DNA of 32,559 bases from Oppiella nova (taxonomy: Eukaryota > Arthropoda > Arachnida > Sarcoptiformes > Oppiidae). The DNA lies in assembly GCA_905397405.1 (NCBI GenBank), contig CAJPVJ010000201.1, forward strand, positions 1 through 32,559, read 5' to 3'. Shown piece after piece: positions 8,198 to 22,540 of the stretch; the stretch's first letter is position 1; the number at the start of each line of letters is the position of its first letter. Position numbers and translations under genes: made by a program. Below the pieces are notes generated by a model. The model ran no database searches, was not told the DNA's origin, and was given only the letters and a program-made list of their open reading frames with translations.

Positions 8198-10549
8198 TCA
8201 ATAGTTGGTGAGACTGGCCATCAGGTATTCAATTTTATTGATGAAATTCTTGCCCTCAATGCGCTCCCAATCGACCTCTCGGTAACTGCCGGTCAGGTTC
8301 TGCCACTTGCGGTCGCGAACCAAAGCACTCGCGTAGAACTCCTGAGGCGATGAACACATCTTCACCTCAATTCCTGAATGAGGTCCACATCTGATGGCTA
8401 TTATTCTGGACACAAATACAAAGTCTAGATTACAGAATCCATTCAAATAAACCCATAGCAAGACATACCGATCGCCATTCGGTGAGACCAACACAATGGA
8501 TGAGGCGGTGCCGATGGGCTCCACGTGACCGACGCCTACATTGATATTAAGTGATAGTACTTTCCATCCCATCGGTTTGGAAAGCGCTTGAATGGCAAAC
8601 ACTTGATGTTGTGATACCTAAACAAGTGCTCAAAATTAGATAAACTTATAATCAATTTAATGAAATGCATTAAAAACCTGATTGAGTAACAAATAACGCA
8701 ATTCTTGTGATTCGTATGACATGTTTATAACTCTTCCATCTCTAAGAATGGCTTTCAATGATTTGGTGGAGATATGGATAACAAGAGGTGTTCTGCACAG
8801 GGATTCATAGCCGTACGAAACGATATTAATTTTGACACTACTTTTAGTGGCGCTGTTGAGACACAGCCAATGGGCGACAATAATGGGATCTTTGATTTCT
8901 GAGGCCAGAGTGTCGATCATAAACATTGTCCGCAGCCGTAGTAAGTCGTGTTGAGTCTGAGCTATGATTTGCTCTAAAATAGTATCACTTTTGTTGAGTT
9001 CTGCGATCGTCTGTCGGTCGTAGGCCTCAGGACCGGCTAAATAGCGCTTACGGCTGACCCCGAGTGTAGCAGTGGTCGGGTGTGGCATCGGGTGGTGAAG
9101 TGTGTTGTGATGCAACTCACGTAACAGTTGGTGCAGAGAGTGCTCTAAAACTGGTTTATTGGGTGAGTCCTGTTTGGAAGGTATGGCCAGAGAGGAGTTC
9201 TTTTGGTGTTTAATCTTCCCGTGAATAGTCGTGTGACACAAAACTATAGACAACTGGACGCCAGGGAAAAGCGATGCGATTATCTGATTGCCGATTACAG
9301 TGGTAGGGATCGGCAGTTGCAACTGAACTGCTTCTCGAGCTAACTGTGCAAACAGTTCTTTATTGAACAAAACGTTTTGAGCGTTTTCCAGCTTTTGATG
9401 CCAATTGAGGTCCACATTGGACTGCAAGACAGGAGGTATGGGCACCGATACCTCGCCATCACCTATCACTTCGTTGTCTAAGTCACAAAAAAATACACAA
9501 ATTGTACAAACATTGAGACAAATGGCATAACAGTCCCACCTTTTTGTGTTTTGACCTGAAAAAAGCTGCCGCCCTCTAGATCTGACGGCACCTTCACTTT
9601 GAGAGCACTGGCGCGCGAACCCGTGCCGGAAGTGCACTGCTCTTCGTTTTTCGTCACTTCAAAAGTACCCGAATGTGGAAAACGTGATCCGGCTTTCAAT
9701 TGACAGACAATTAATTGTAGTTTTAATGAACATATCATTCATTCAAAACTGATTACCGCTCCGATAACTAAGATCTCCGAGAATTGAATTTTCTTTCTTT
9801 CTTAACCTCCAGTTCTGTCTCATCTGAAAGAGTTCTGAATGAAAATCTGTCGATCGGTTCCGATTGGCCTCCGTTTGTGCCGAACGCATGCGATCGCAAC
9901 CATTGGATATAATGGTGGCCACAGTCGCCAATGCCTGACACCAGACACACAATACTCATGAGTATTAAGTGGTAATCAAGTGCTCAAAACACTAAACCTT
10001 TTTCTTGGCGACCAAAGCAGTGATCGGTTTGTTTTCGATGGGCTCTTGAGATACGGGATCTAAAACCAGATATCGTTTGTCTTTACATATACTGAGGACG
10101 TCGTAAAGAACTGTCACTTCAGTCAACGCTTGTCTAAGTGTTGACAACAAACCATATGTTTAGTAATGAGTGGCAAAAGACAAGACATTTGAGACAATAC
10201 TTGAGTTTATTTCTGATGGAGTCGAAGGGCCAGAGGGAGGGCTGGAAAGTCGCCAACTCTTTCGACTCCACTTCTGGGGTCTCATCCATGGCTTCGACAC
10301 CATTCGTGCCATCACTGGCTTCCGTGTCAATCTTCGCGAAGTCTATCTTCTGAACCATTTTCGTCAGATTCTCGGACATCGAAAGCGGTCTTCAAGTGAA
10401 TCCACGATAATATCGGTTAAAATGGACACCATTTGCAGCAAACAATCTAATACTCACTGAATATACTTCTCCTGTCCATCGTATGTGATCTCTTGCACCT
10501 GATATTCATCTAACGGTTCCACCGATACGTTCACTGATAGTGAAGACAT
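8198..10549 (-). CDS. MED17: Mediator complex subunit 17
   Basis: MED17 is a scaffold of the Mediator head module, which links DNA-bound activators to RNA polymerase II in the nucleus. Eight minus-strand exons: 10549-10458, 10389-10201, 10133-9998, 9934-9757, 9692-9540, 9477-8678, 8617-8469 and 8405-8198. They total 1905 nt and 634 residues, against 651 in human. All introns are GT-AG and 60-68 bp. Landmarks in order that match the family: PLSMSENL (about 32-39), FQPSLWPFDSIRNKL (79-93), YDVLSICKDKRYLVLDPVSQ, ILGDLSYRSAGS with a GTFEVTKN block, VPSDLEGGSFF, a helical NAQNVLFNKELFAQLAREAVQ stretch split by short changes from human, VLEHSLHQLLRE, RDGRVINMSY, and the C-terminal LSLNINVGVGHVEPIG and EGKNFINKIEYLMASL. 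The start ATG gives an N terminus the same length as the human one. It is divergent from PCNX4 across 1.56 kb. Confidence 0.97.
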
Positions 10550-12108
10550 TTTGTGCACAAAATGAAGTGAATTATGAAATGAAAAACAATTCAATTGAAT
10601 GCAAACTCATTGAAACAAATGAACACAAAAACAACAAATATTTTCTGTTTTTCTTTCAAATCATTTTCAATTTGAAAGGCACTGCTGAGGGCTGTTCATA
10701 AATATCGTAATCCACGTTCACATACAATGCAATGCAATTACAACAGAATTTGCAGAATATGTCACAGAATTTGACGAATATTGTGCTCAATATTCAATGA
10801 ATTAAACTTAAAATACTTTTAATGGGAAATATTTAAAAATATTTATTATGTTTAGTGCTAATTTTTAATCAATTTAATTTGAAAACAGCTGAAAATAAGG
10901 ATTTTGAATAATTTTTAGCAATGTTTACAAATATTACCCTGTAAATATAACCTAATTACAAACTATTCAACTTAATGAAATAAACAAAGTAACATTATAA
11001 TAATTTGGATATTAGTTAAATGTTCAATAAAAAAAATTATACATCACTTGTTGATTTTTAATTACAATTTAAGTAACTATGCTTCATTTTTTGTATTTCA
11101 AAGTTATACATTCAATAAATTCGACATAAACTTAAAACTTATTGATTTTATATTTCATAATAAAAACATGTTTAATATATTTATATAAATACAATTACAT
11201 ATTTAGAATCACTGTAACTAAAAAATAACAATATTTTATTCTAACTTAATATAAGTTAGAAATGAAAATCGGATATTAATATCAACATTGCTTTAACTGT
11301 AAAATAAGAAAAACAAGCATCATTAGATTTAAGATTTTCTTATTCAAAATATAATTGAATGTGAAATCAATTTTAACATTATTTCATTATCAAAATAATA
11401 TTTTCATTTCTTAATATTTAATTGATTAGTCTGAATATACAGTATATTACCTGTACTGTATTGAGCACATTGTATAACAACTAGATGAGTGTAGTTTAAA
11501 TATTTAAAAAAGACATAATTTAGGCTATTGTATTAAAATATAATATGATTTTATATTACTTTTAAATTTGTTATATCAAGCTAATGTCTAAAGTTATAAT
11601 ATGTTTTTAAAAAGTTTGAAATTTAATTTGAAAATATGTAAATTGCTTTTATATTTTATCTTATACTGTATTGCAGTGTATTTAAGAATACCGTAATTAA
11701 AGTTATTAAAACTATTTTTATAATCAAAATAAATAACTGTAATATAAGTTATGGTTTCAATATCCGTCATAAAAATCTTTAGAGACGTCTGAAAATAATT
11801 TTTTAATTAATCAAATCAATTATTATTAGTAAAATGCGTTCAATAAAATTGATTTACGTATGAAATAGTATTGATTCATTAAATGAAAATAAAGAATATA
11901 TTCTTAATATTCATTAATACATTAGAAAAAATAAATAAAATATATAAGAATTAAGTCGATACACAGAATTCTCATTAGATGTATAGCACAGGTAGGTCTA
12001 TACGGTTGCTATAGTAAAATTAATAGTTCAAAACATAGTTATAATGGACTGACATTTAAAGTGAAAGTGGTTTATTTACAAATTCTTTATGAAATAATAA
12101 TTTGTAAA
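10550..12108. promoter_or_regulatory. Divergent intergenic region between MED17 and PCNX4
   Basis: A 1.56-kb AT-rich spacer separates the two divergent start codons, so it must contain both promoters, possibly shared. The first 250 bases next to MED17 are less AT-rich. The remainder (about 10800-11990) is extremely AT-rich, with several TACTGTA/TACAGTA heptamers (11438, 11454, 11664). No gene is visible. The exact promoter elements cannot be resolved by eye. Confidence 0.4.
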
Positions 12109-16345
<4,237 letters not shown>

Positions 16346-16445
16346 TTATCGTCGACAATCAAAACACAATTGGCTTTTAATTTCCAAATAATTATTATTT
16401 ATTCAATGTTTATTTTCAAATCGAAAGTGTATACAATTCTATATC

Positions 16446-16451
16446 AATAAA
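16446..16451 (+). terminator. PCNX4 poly(A) signal AATAAA
   Basis: A canonical AATAAA lies 100 bases after the PCNX4 stop codon and is followed by T/A-rich sequence. Its distance and position fit a short 3' UTR. Confidence 0.6.
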
Positions 16452-17190
16452 GTCTATCAGTAATCGTAATGAATATATAATTATTTATATATATATAAAT
16501 TTAAAGCATATTTTCGGTGCAAATAATAGTATCTTTTTTACAAAATTCTCAATATGTTTCAAATTCGCCAATGTTTTCTGTAAAATGTCTTTTTATTAGC
16601 AATAAATACTCTTTTCATTTAACATTATTTTAAATTATTCTTTCTGTACAACAATTGCACAAATTCTCCCAAAAAATCATAATTTTGTCAAAATGTTTAT
16701 ACAAATCATAAACGCGAAATTTATGACAAAAATTACTTGCATTATTATTAATTACAAATTATTATTACAATTCATATTATGTCTTACAAATTATGCATCA
16801 AATATCTTACAATTGAAAGTAATGTTACAAAATCGTGTCATATTTAAGTCACAAATTAAGTAAAAAAGTTTTGCAAACTTAATAATTTTGGAGAGAATTT
16901 GCCCAAAAACACAACAATTCAATAAATTCACAACTCTTTCATTCATTTTACAGAAAATCATTTCATTTTTCAATCATTTCTTTCCTTTACATAAGACTAA
17001 ACCAAATGCCAATCATTTTTATATATAAAAACACAAACCTTTTGTCAATCGCTTTAAGCGTTTGAATACATTTTCAACATTAGGCTTCACATAAAAAGCT
17101 TTAATTTCTGTTTTGTATTATCGGTCAGAAGTATAATCGCTTTGAAATAAAAGAATCAACTTTTGTCTCGTTTTTCAATGTCTCAAATGG

Positions 17191-18058
17191 TTTAATGATT
17201 TTTGAATAAATTGGTCAGAAAATTATTTTTTGTTTTGTCATAAGAGGCAGAAAATAAAGCACAAGTGAATTCATAGTTTGTCTAAATGTTCCTTCGGATT
17301 GCCTGTCGATTGTAATTGAATTGTATATTAATTATATATTTATTTTCATGTATTTAAGGCACAGATTTGTAAAGAAAGTTTTTAACTTCCATTAAATGAT
17401 AAGCACTGTTCGCTTACATTTAAATACTATTGTATATGTATTGTAAATATGTTTTGTCTAAAAAAATTAAAGAATTTGTTTATCATAATTACTTTCAAAA
17501 ATTAACAGTTAAATAATAATTGAGTTTTGGAAACAATTGTATTACTATTGAGAAAATGGTATTTCAAACATAATTTTTATGTCCGAAAATAACATTTTGA
17601 AGTACTTTTTCTTTCGGAATAGTTTTCAATGAGAGTATGAAATAACAATTAAAACAAAATCTGAAATGTTATGAAAAATAGTATGAAAATCATATTTGAA
17701 TAGAATTGAGAGAAACTGTCGAGCATTTAGACTAGTATTCAATATTCAATGTTTTGATTCTTTAATATGTATTGAAATCTTCTCTTTCAGTGAAAAATTA
17801 GTGCATTTTTTACTATAAATTAGTGTTTGAATGGTAGGGTAGGGATCAGTGATCACATAAACTTATTGTTGTACTAGTTTTCGGGTATTTAAAAAAGAGA
17901 TGCCTTAAGGCTGGTGTGTATGTATTGCTTTAAAGCAACTCGAGAGGCAATCCGAAGGAACATTTAGACAAACTATGAATTCACTTGTGCTTTATTTTCT
18001 GCCTCTTATGACAAAACAAAAAATAATTTTCTGACCAATTTATTCAAAAATCATTAAA
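17191..18058. repeat. Perfect 114-bp inverted repeat around a 640-bp spacer
   Basis: Bases 17191-17304 are the exact reverse complement of 17945-18058, with no mismatch found over 114 bp. The spacer (17305-17944) has no coding frame. The outer ends read TTTAATGATT and AATCATTAAA. No clear target-site duplication flanks them. It could be a non-autonomous terminal-inverted-repeat element or a local inverted duplication. The right arm abuts an 89-bp direct repeat, which suggests repeated local rearrangement. Confidence 0.88.
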
Positions 18059-18060
18059 AA

Positions 18061-18516
18061 TATAATTGTAAATAAAACATCTGATTTTTTGGCTATAATT
18101 TCATATGTGTGTCGCAAATCATTTCGACAACAAATTGAATTGAAATGATTTTCTGTAAAATGAATGAAAGAGATAGAGAGAGAGAGAGAGAGAGAGAATT
18201 TTGACTCAACAATAATGTCATTTTGTTTAAAGTAGTGCTCCATATAATCATGAAAGCATAGGACAGTTCGGTTCAGATTAAAAACTTATATAATATAAGA
18301 TATATATCATGTGTTGTAATAATAATTATAATAAATTTTTAGCCAAAAAATACATTACAATAAGATTAGGTTATAAATGATTGAATGGAAATGAAATAAC
18401 AAATATATTAATAATATTAACATTACATATAATTGTAAATAAAACATCTGATTTTTTGGCTATAATTTCATATGTGTGTCGCAAATCATTTCGACAACAA
18501 ATTGAATTGAAATGAT
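18061..18516 (+). repeat. 89-bp direct repeat, two copies
   Basis: Bases 18061-18149 recur identically at 18428-18516, 367 bases further on. Each copy contains a hairpin-forming pair, ATCATTTC and GAAATGAT. The first copy starts two bases beyond the right arm of the 114-bp inverted repeat. The sequence between copies includes the AG microsatellite and AT-rich DNA. Confidence 0.88.
18175..18196 (+). repeat. (AG)11 microsatellite
   Basis: An uninterrupted AG dinucleotide run follows the short word AGAT. Confidence 0.9.
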
Positions 18517-19743
18517 ATTTACATAACTTTCTAATGAATTCATTCATAACATATGGAAGTAATGATTTGAAAACTTTTTATACGTCAATATACAATGTCT
18601 TATGAGAAAACAATGAAATGTTTACACTTTTATCATAAGTTTGGCTTTAAATTGTCAAAAATAACATTTAATATGTATTATTGTGTTCATTGTATTAATT
18701 GATAGATAACTTCTCCATAAGTCAGTCATTCGTTCATTCATTTTGATAATATAATAGAAAAAATGGAATTTTGTTACAAATGTAATGTAAATCTCTTGAA
18801 AAATTGAAAAATGAAAAAATATTTGTATATTAAAATGCAATGAAAACTATACATAAATGAATATGAAAGAAAAAACAAAGTGTTTTGTAATAATCATAAG
18901 CTCTTAATTAAAAATATCATCAAATTTTGATGCTCTATCTTAGAAAATATATCAAACAAAATGCAATGAAAAGTTTTTCAAAAACCATTTTTGATCAATA
19001 ATTTAATGGGAAATGAGATTTGAATTTAAATACTCGATTCTTGACGTGTGTATAAAAGTGTGGATTAAATTTCATTTAAATCAATAAAACAAATACAAAA
19101 AATACTTATATATATATTTTAGCGGCACTTTTAAGACGTGATTTTAACACATTTAATACAGTAACTTAATAATCATAATTATAAACTCAATTAAAAATAA
19201 ATAATTAAACGATTAAATTATTTAAAAACTTATTAATTCCATATCATTTGCGTAAGAAATAAAAGTTTGTATCAAACAAAACAAAATTAATTTAATATTT
19301 TAAACTTTGATTTAATTTTCTTAAATAAATAAATTTACTAAAAACATTTTTAAATTTCTTAAATAATATAAATCATTTGCTAAATACATAAAAGAGTTAT
19401 TTTTGCTAAACTATTAATTACTCAGAGATATGATTTTGGCATCTTTTCAAGAAATTAATAGCAATTATTAGATAATCTTCGACTGAATATCGCGTTTAAA
19501 ATATTGTCGATTAGAAGTGCTGCTAAAGATTCCGTTTTTATGAAAAATTATAAACATATAATAATTTAAAGTCAAATTCATAACTCAATTGGGAATCAAA
19601 TAAAATAATTTAAAACCAATTTTAGGGCAGTTTTAGTTTCGCTAATAATTTAACGTATAATCGGAAAAACAAATGAATCGATAGCTCAGACATTGCTTTT
19701 TTGGACAAAATGTGATTTTTAAGACATTATTTCATTCATAAGT

Positions 19744-19749
19744 TTTATT
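19744..19749 (-). terminator. Poly(A) signal of the SERTA gene
   Basis: TTTATT on the plus strand reads AATAAA on the minus strand, about 75 bases after the stop codon of the SERTA-domain gene. The position fits a short 3' UTR. Confidence 0.5.
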
Positions 19750-19821
19750 ACCATAAATGACAGGTAAGTATACTTTGATGGCACGCATTGGAAATGTGTA
19801 TAAGAGGTGAGGAACACGTGT

Positions 19822-21459
19822 TTAGGACATGACAGGAGTGATGGCCTGTTGGTCCCTGTCCTCAGTGAAGAGTTTGTCATTGTTTTTGAAGTACCGGCCG
19901 TGAAATGTCGTGCCATTAGACTGCGAACACACAGACGAGCCGTTCGTTGATAATGAGGAGGAAGAGGAGAGTGAAGAGGAGTGCGGCGATGACACTGAGG
20001 AGGAGGTCATTGTGATGGATGGCGAACACATGGAATCAGCCGATGAGATGGTTCTGATGAGTTCTTCGGCTGTAATGGACGCAAGTTTGACATTCGGTGG
20101 CGACAGAGGAGACAATAAGTCAAAGTCATAGAGAGATAAGTCAATGTCGCCGAAGATCTCATCGTTGGTTGAATTGTTTGAATACGTGATTGAATTCGCG
20201 TTAATGACTGCCAAATGGTTTACTGAATGACTATTTGTTACATTAGATGCCATTGGGTTCTGAGACAATGTGGAGGACAGGGATAAGGACAGGGATGTAG
20301 ACAGTGGTGATAGCGATGTGGTGTTAGATGTGATAGTTGTTGTGGACGTCGATGAAGACGTGGCCGGAGGTAAGAGAGTAGTGAACGAACAGGTGTTAGA
20401 CTTACTGGAAGTCACGCTTGAGTTGCCATTGGATGGGCTGACAGTGTCTTCATTTGACGAAACACTTCCGTCACTTCCATTCATGTGAAGAGTGTTTTGG
20501 TGTCCATTAGCACTCAATTGAGTGGTTCTGTTAGCACCGGACGAACAACAGGTCACCGAAGAGTTAAAGTTAAGTACAGAACTCCAGTTAATGTTTGTGA
20601 GTCTGTCGGAGGCCTCGTCTGACCCCCAGAAAGCACTGTTGGCTGAAGAATGTGTCAGTGATGTGGGCGTGAAGTCCATAGAAGATTCGTTATCGAAAAC
20701 GGAACTGGATGTCGATGTCGATGTGGGGGACAGAGCTTTGTGGAAAGGGGTCACTCTTCCGGACGATGCGTCCAAATCGAGTAAATACTTATCGTATTCA
20801 CCGTTTGTATTGTCGATTATGGGATCAGTATCTGTGCCGCCGATGGCACTTATTGGTTGATAATTGGAGGCATTGGATGACGTATTTGTTGTCTCCAATT
20901 GATTAACACTATTTGAATTGCTATTACTATTGACAGTACTATTGGTATTACTATTGGTATTACTATTTTGATTAACTAAGAGATGTGAAGCACCGGGCGG
21001 TGGGTCGAGAGTCATGTTCTGAGTGTTGGGTACGGGAGGTATGAACGACACACCGTTGGGGCCGAAGTTAATCTTAACGCCCTCGCGGTCTAACTCGCGC
21101 TCAAGTGTTCGCAATGTATTACATATGAGTACTGAACGGAATAGACTCGGATCAGGAGATTGACGGAAGCGATTGAGTTTACACATAGATATGTTGAATA
21201 TCTGTTGCCTGTGCCGCACATAACACTGTTGGACAGTCAGGTTCTGGTGCAGGAGGCGCGTCGTGAGCGCCGTCTGAATGTTGATCTTCGTTGCGCTCGT
21301 GTTTGCGGCTTTCGGCACAATTGGTGTGCAATTGTTGGCTGAGTTGCCATCGTTTTCGGGCAACCGATGTGTCCGTTGGCTCTGATCTCCTGAATGGTCG
21401 TCGTCGACAAACTTTCGTTTAATACCACGAGATTGTAGGTCACAATACATTTCATTCAT
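19822..21459 (-). CDS. SERTA-domain transcriptional regulator (taranis/SERTAD-like)
   Basis: A single-exon frame of 545 residues. SERTAD proteins (TRIP-Br) and fly Taranis are nuclear cofactors linked to E2F/DP, cyclin and PHD/bromodomain proteins. Three conserved blocks appear in family order: an N-terminal GIKRKF motif (residues 12-17; SERTAD2 has GGKRKF), the SERTA domain at about 79-126 (QQIFNISMCKLNRFR...PSLFRSVLICNTLRTLE), and a C-terminal acidic block at 433-471 with DEIFGDIDLSLYDFD and ITAEELIRTI. Between and after them are long Ser/Thr/Asn-rich, low-complexity stretches, including a poly-Ser tail at about 480-512. It is longer than vertebrate SERTADs (roughly 200-315 residues), nearer the large arthropod type. 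The start gives MNEMYCDL. A possible acceptor (TGACAG) sits about 30 bases upstream, so a 5' non-coding exon is likely. Orthology to taranis is an inference. Confidence 0.92.
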   Translation of the reverse strand: MNEMYCDLQSRGIKRKFVDDDHSGDQSQRTHRLPENDGNSANNCTPIVPKAANTSATKINIQTALTTRLLHQNLTVQQCYVRHRQQIFNISMCKLNRFRQSPDPSLFRSVLICNTLRTLERELDREGVKINFGPNGVSFIPPVPNTQNMTLDPPPGASHLLVNQNSNTNSNTNSTVNSNSNSNSVNQLETTNTSSNASNYQPISAIGGTDTDPIIDNTNGEYDKYLLDLDASSGRVTPFHKALSPTSTSTSSSVFDNESSMDFTPTSLTHSSANSAFWGSDEASDRLTNINWSSVLNFNSSVTCCSSGANRTTQLSANGHQNTLHMNGSDGSVSSNEDTVSPSNGNSSVTSSKSNTCSFTTLLPPATSSSTSTTTITSNTTSLSPLSTSLSLSLSSTLSQNPMASNVTNSHSVNHLAVINANSITYSNNSTNDEIFGDIDLSLYDFDLLSPLSPPNVKLASITAEELIRTISSADSMCSPSITMTSSSVSSPHSSSLSSSSSLSTNGSSVCSQSNGTTFHGRYFKNNDKLFTEDRDQQAITPVMS

Positions 21460-22503
21460 ACCAACACTTCTTAAACGGTAATCCTGTCATCGGAATAGAG
21501 AGACAACACATTAGACATGAGATATTTCAGTGAAACACTCAGAAGTTTTCCAAACTTCTAATTACCGGCATTTAGAGGCAAAAAATATATATTTTGTATT
21601 GAGTTAACTATTATTTAGAAAGTTTTTTGGGCATTATATTAGTTCACAAAAATAAATACATATGAAAAACAGCGCACAAACTCATTGAAAAACTTCATCA
21701 TCACAATCATAGGAATAGTATGAATATGTTTGATGTGATTAGTGGTGAGCGTTGGCTGTGAGCAGTAGTAGTGGTGTAGTTGTGGCCCAGAAAGCAGTGA
21801 TAGAATTGGGTCACCACTACTGCCAACCCTCTACTACTCTACCAGTTATGTGTTATGTGTTCAATGAATGTTACGTTTCGTGTAGAGTTCGGCCTAACTC
21901 TACGACAAGGTTTTGGGTTAACAGCGAAATACAGGTTCGCAATACACTATGCCGAGTATATTGAGCTCCAATACACTACAGTTGCCACCGCAACCACCTG
22001 TGCCTGTGCCTACTCCAGTCAACATTACACCAGTCCCCATATGATAACACTTTAAAATTAACTAGAAGTTTATTATTATTATTACTACAAACTTATTATT
22101 ACTATATATGTGTATAACTATTCCAATCAATAGCTAAATCCAATGCTAAACCAATGACTGAATGACAGAATATTTACCAAGAAATACAAATATTCCTCAC
22201 TTTTATGCCTTACTTGTCATTTGCTGTCTCCACTCATGACTTTTGCAACCTTTTAGTGCAACTCTTAAACTCTCGAAAACTTTAGAAAAATTATTTTTGT
22301 CTTTAAATATAAAATCATAAATTGAGGAAAACTTTTGTTTTTTCATGCGTTCAGAAACAATGAATTATTCGTTTCGTAATGTTTTGTAATTTTGTTCGTC
22401 TTTTATCTCATATATTACTGTTTGTGATATAATATAATACAGACTATTTGAACGAATTTCCAACCTTTCAGACAAACGCTAACTTTTTACCAATTCTAAT
22501 GAG

Positions 22504-22506
<3 letters not shown>

Positions 22507-22538
<32 letters not shown>
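22507..22538 (+). repeat. (GA)16 microsatellite
   Basis: An uninterrupted GA run about 1 kb upstream of the SERTA start codon. On the minus strand it reads as a CT tract. GAGA-type tracts can act as promoter elements in arthropods, but here the function is only a possibility. Confidence 0.9.

Positions 22539-22540
<2 letters not shown>

Larger units (their letters stand above)
16346..19821. other. Convergent intergenic region, repeat-bearing
   Basis: About 3.5 kb between the 3' ends of PCNX4 (+) and the SERTA gene (-). It is AT-rich and holds the 114-bp inverted repeat (17191-18058), an 89-bp direct repeat (18061 and 18428), an AG microsatellite, and a further 32-bp inverted pair at 16934-16965 and 18141-18172. 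No frame with protein-family resemblance is present; the small open frames are AT-rich noise. Confidence 0.6.

Noticed and set aside
9478-9738. Separate small genes suggested by minus-strand frames in the MED17 region
   Set aside because: They are individual MED17 exons extended into introns; all join in phase into one protein.
19910-20131. Acidic plus-strand frames (also 20270-20488 and 20522-20860)
   Set aside because: They are antisense to Ser-rich codons of the SERTA gene; Glu/Asp runs are the complement of TCN/AGY codons.
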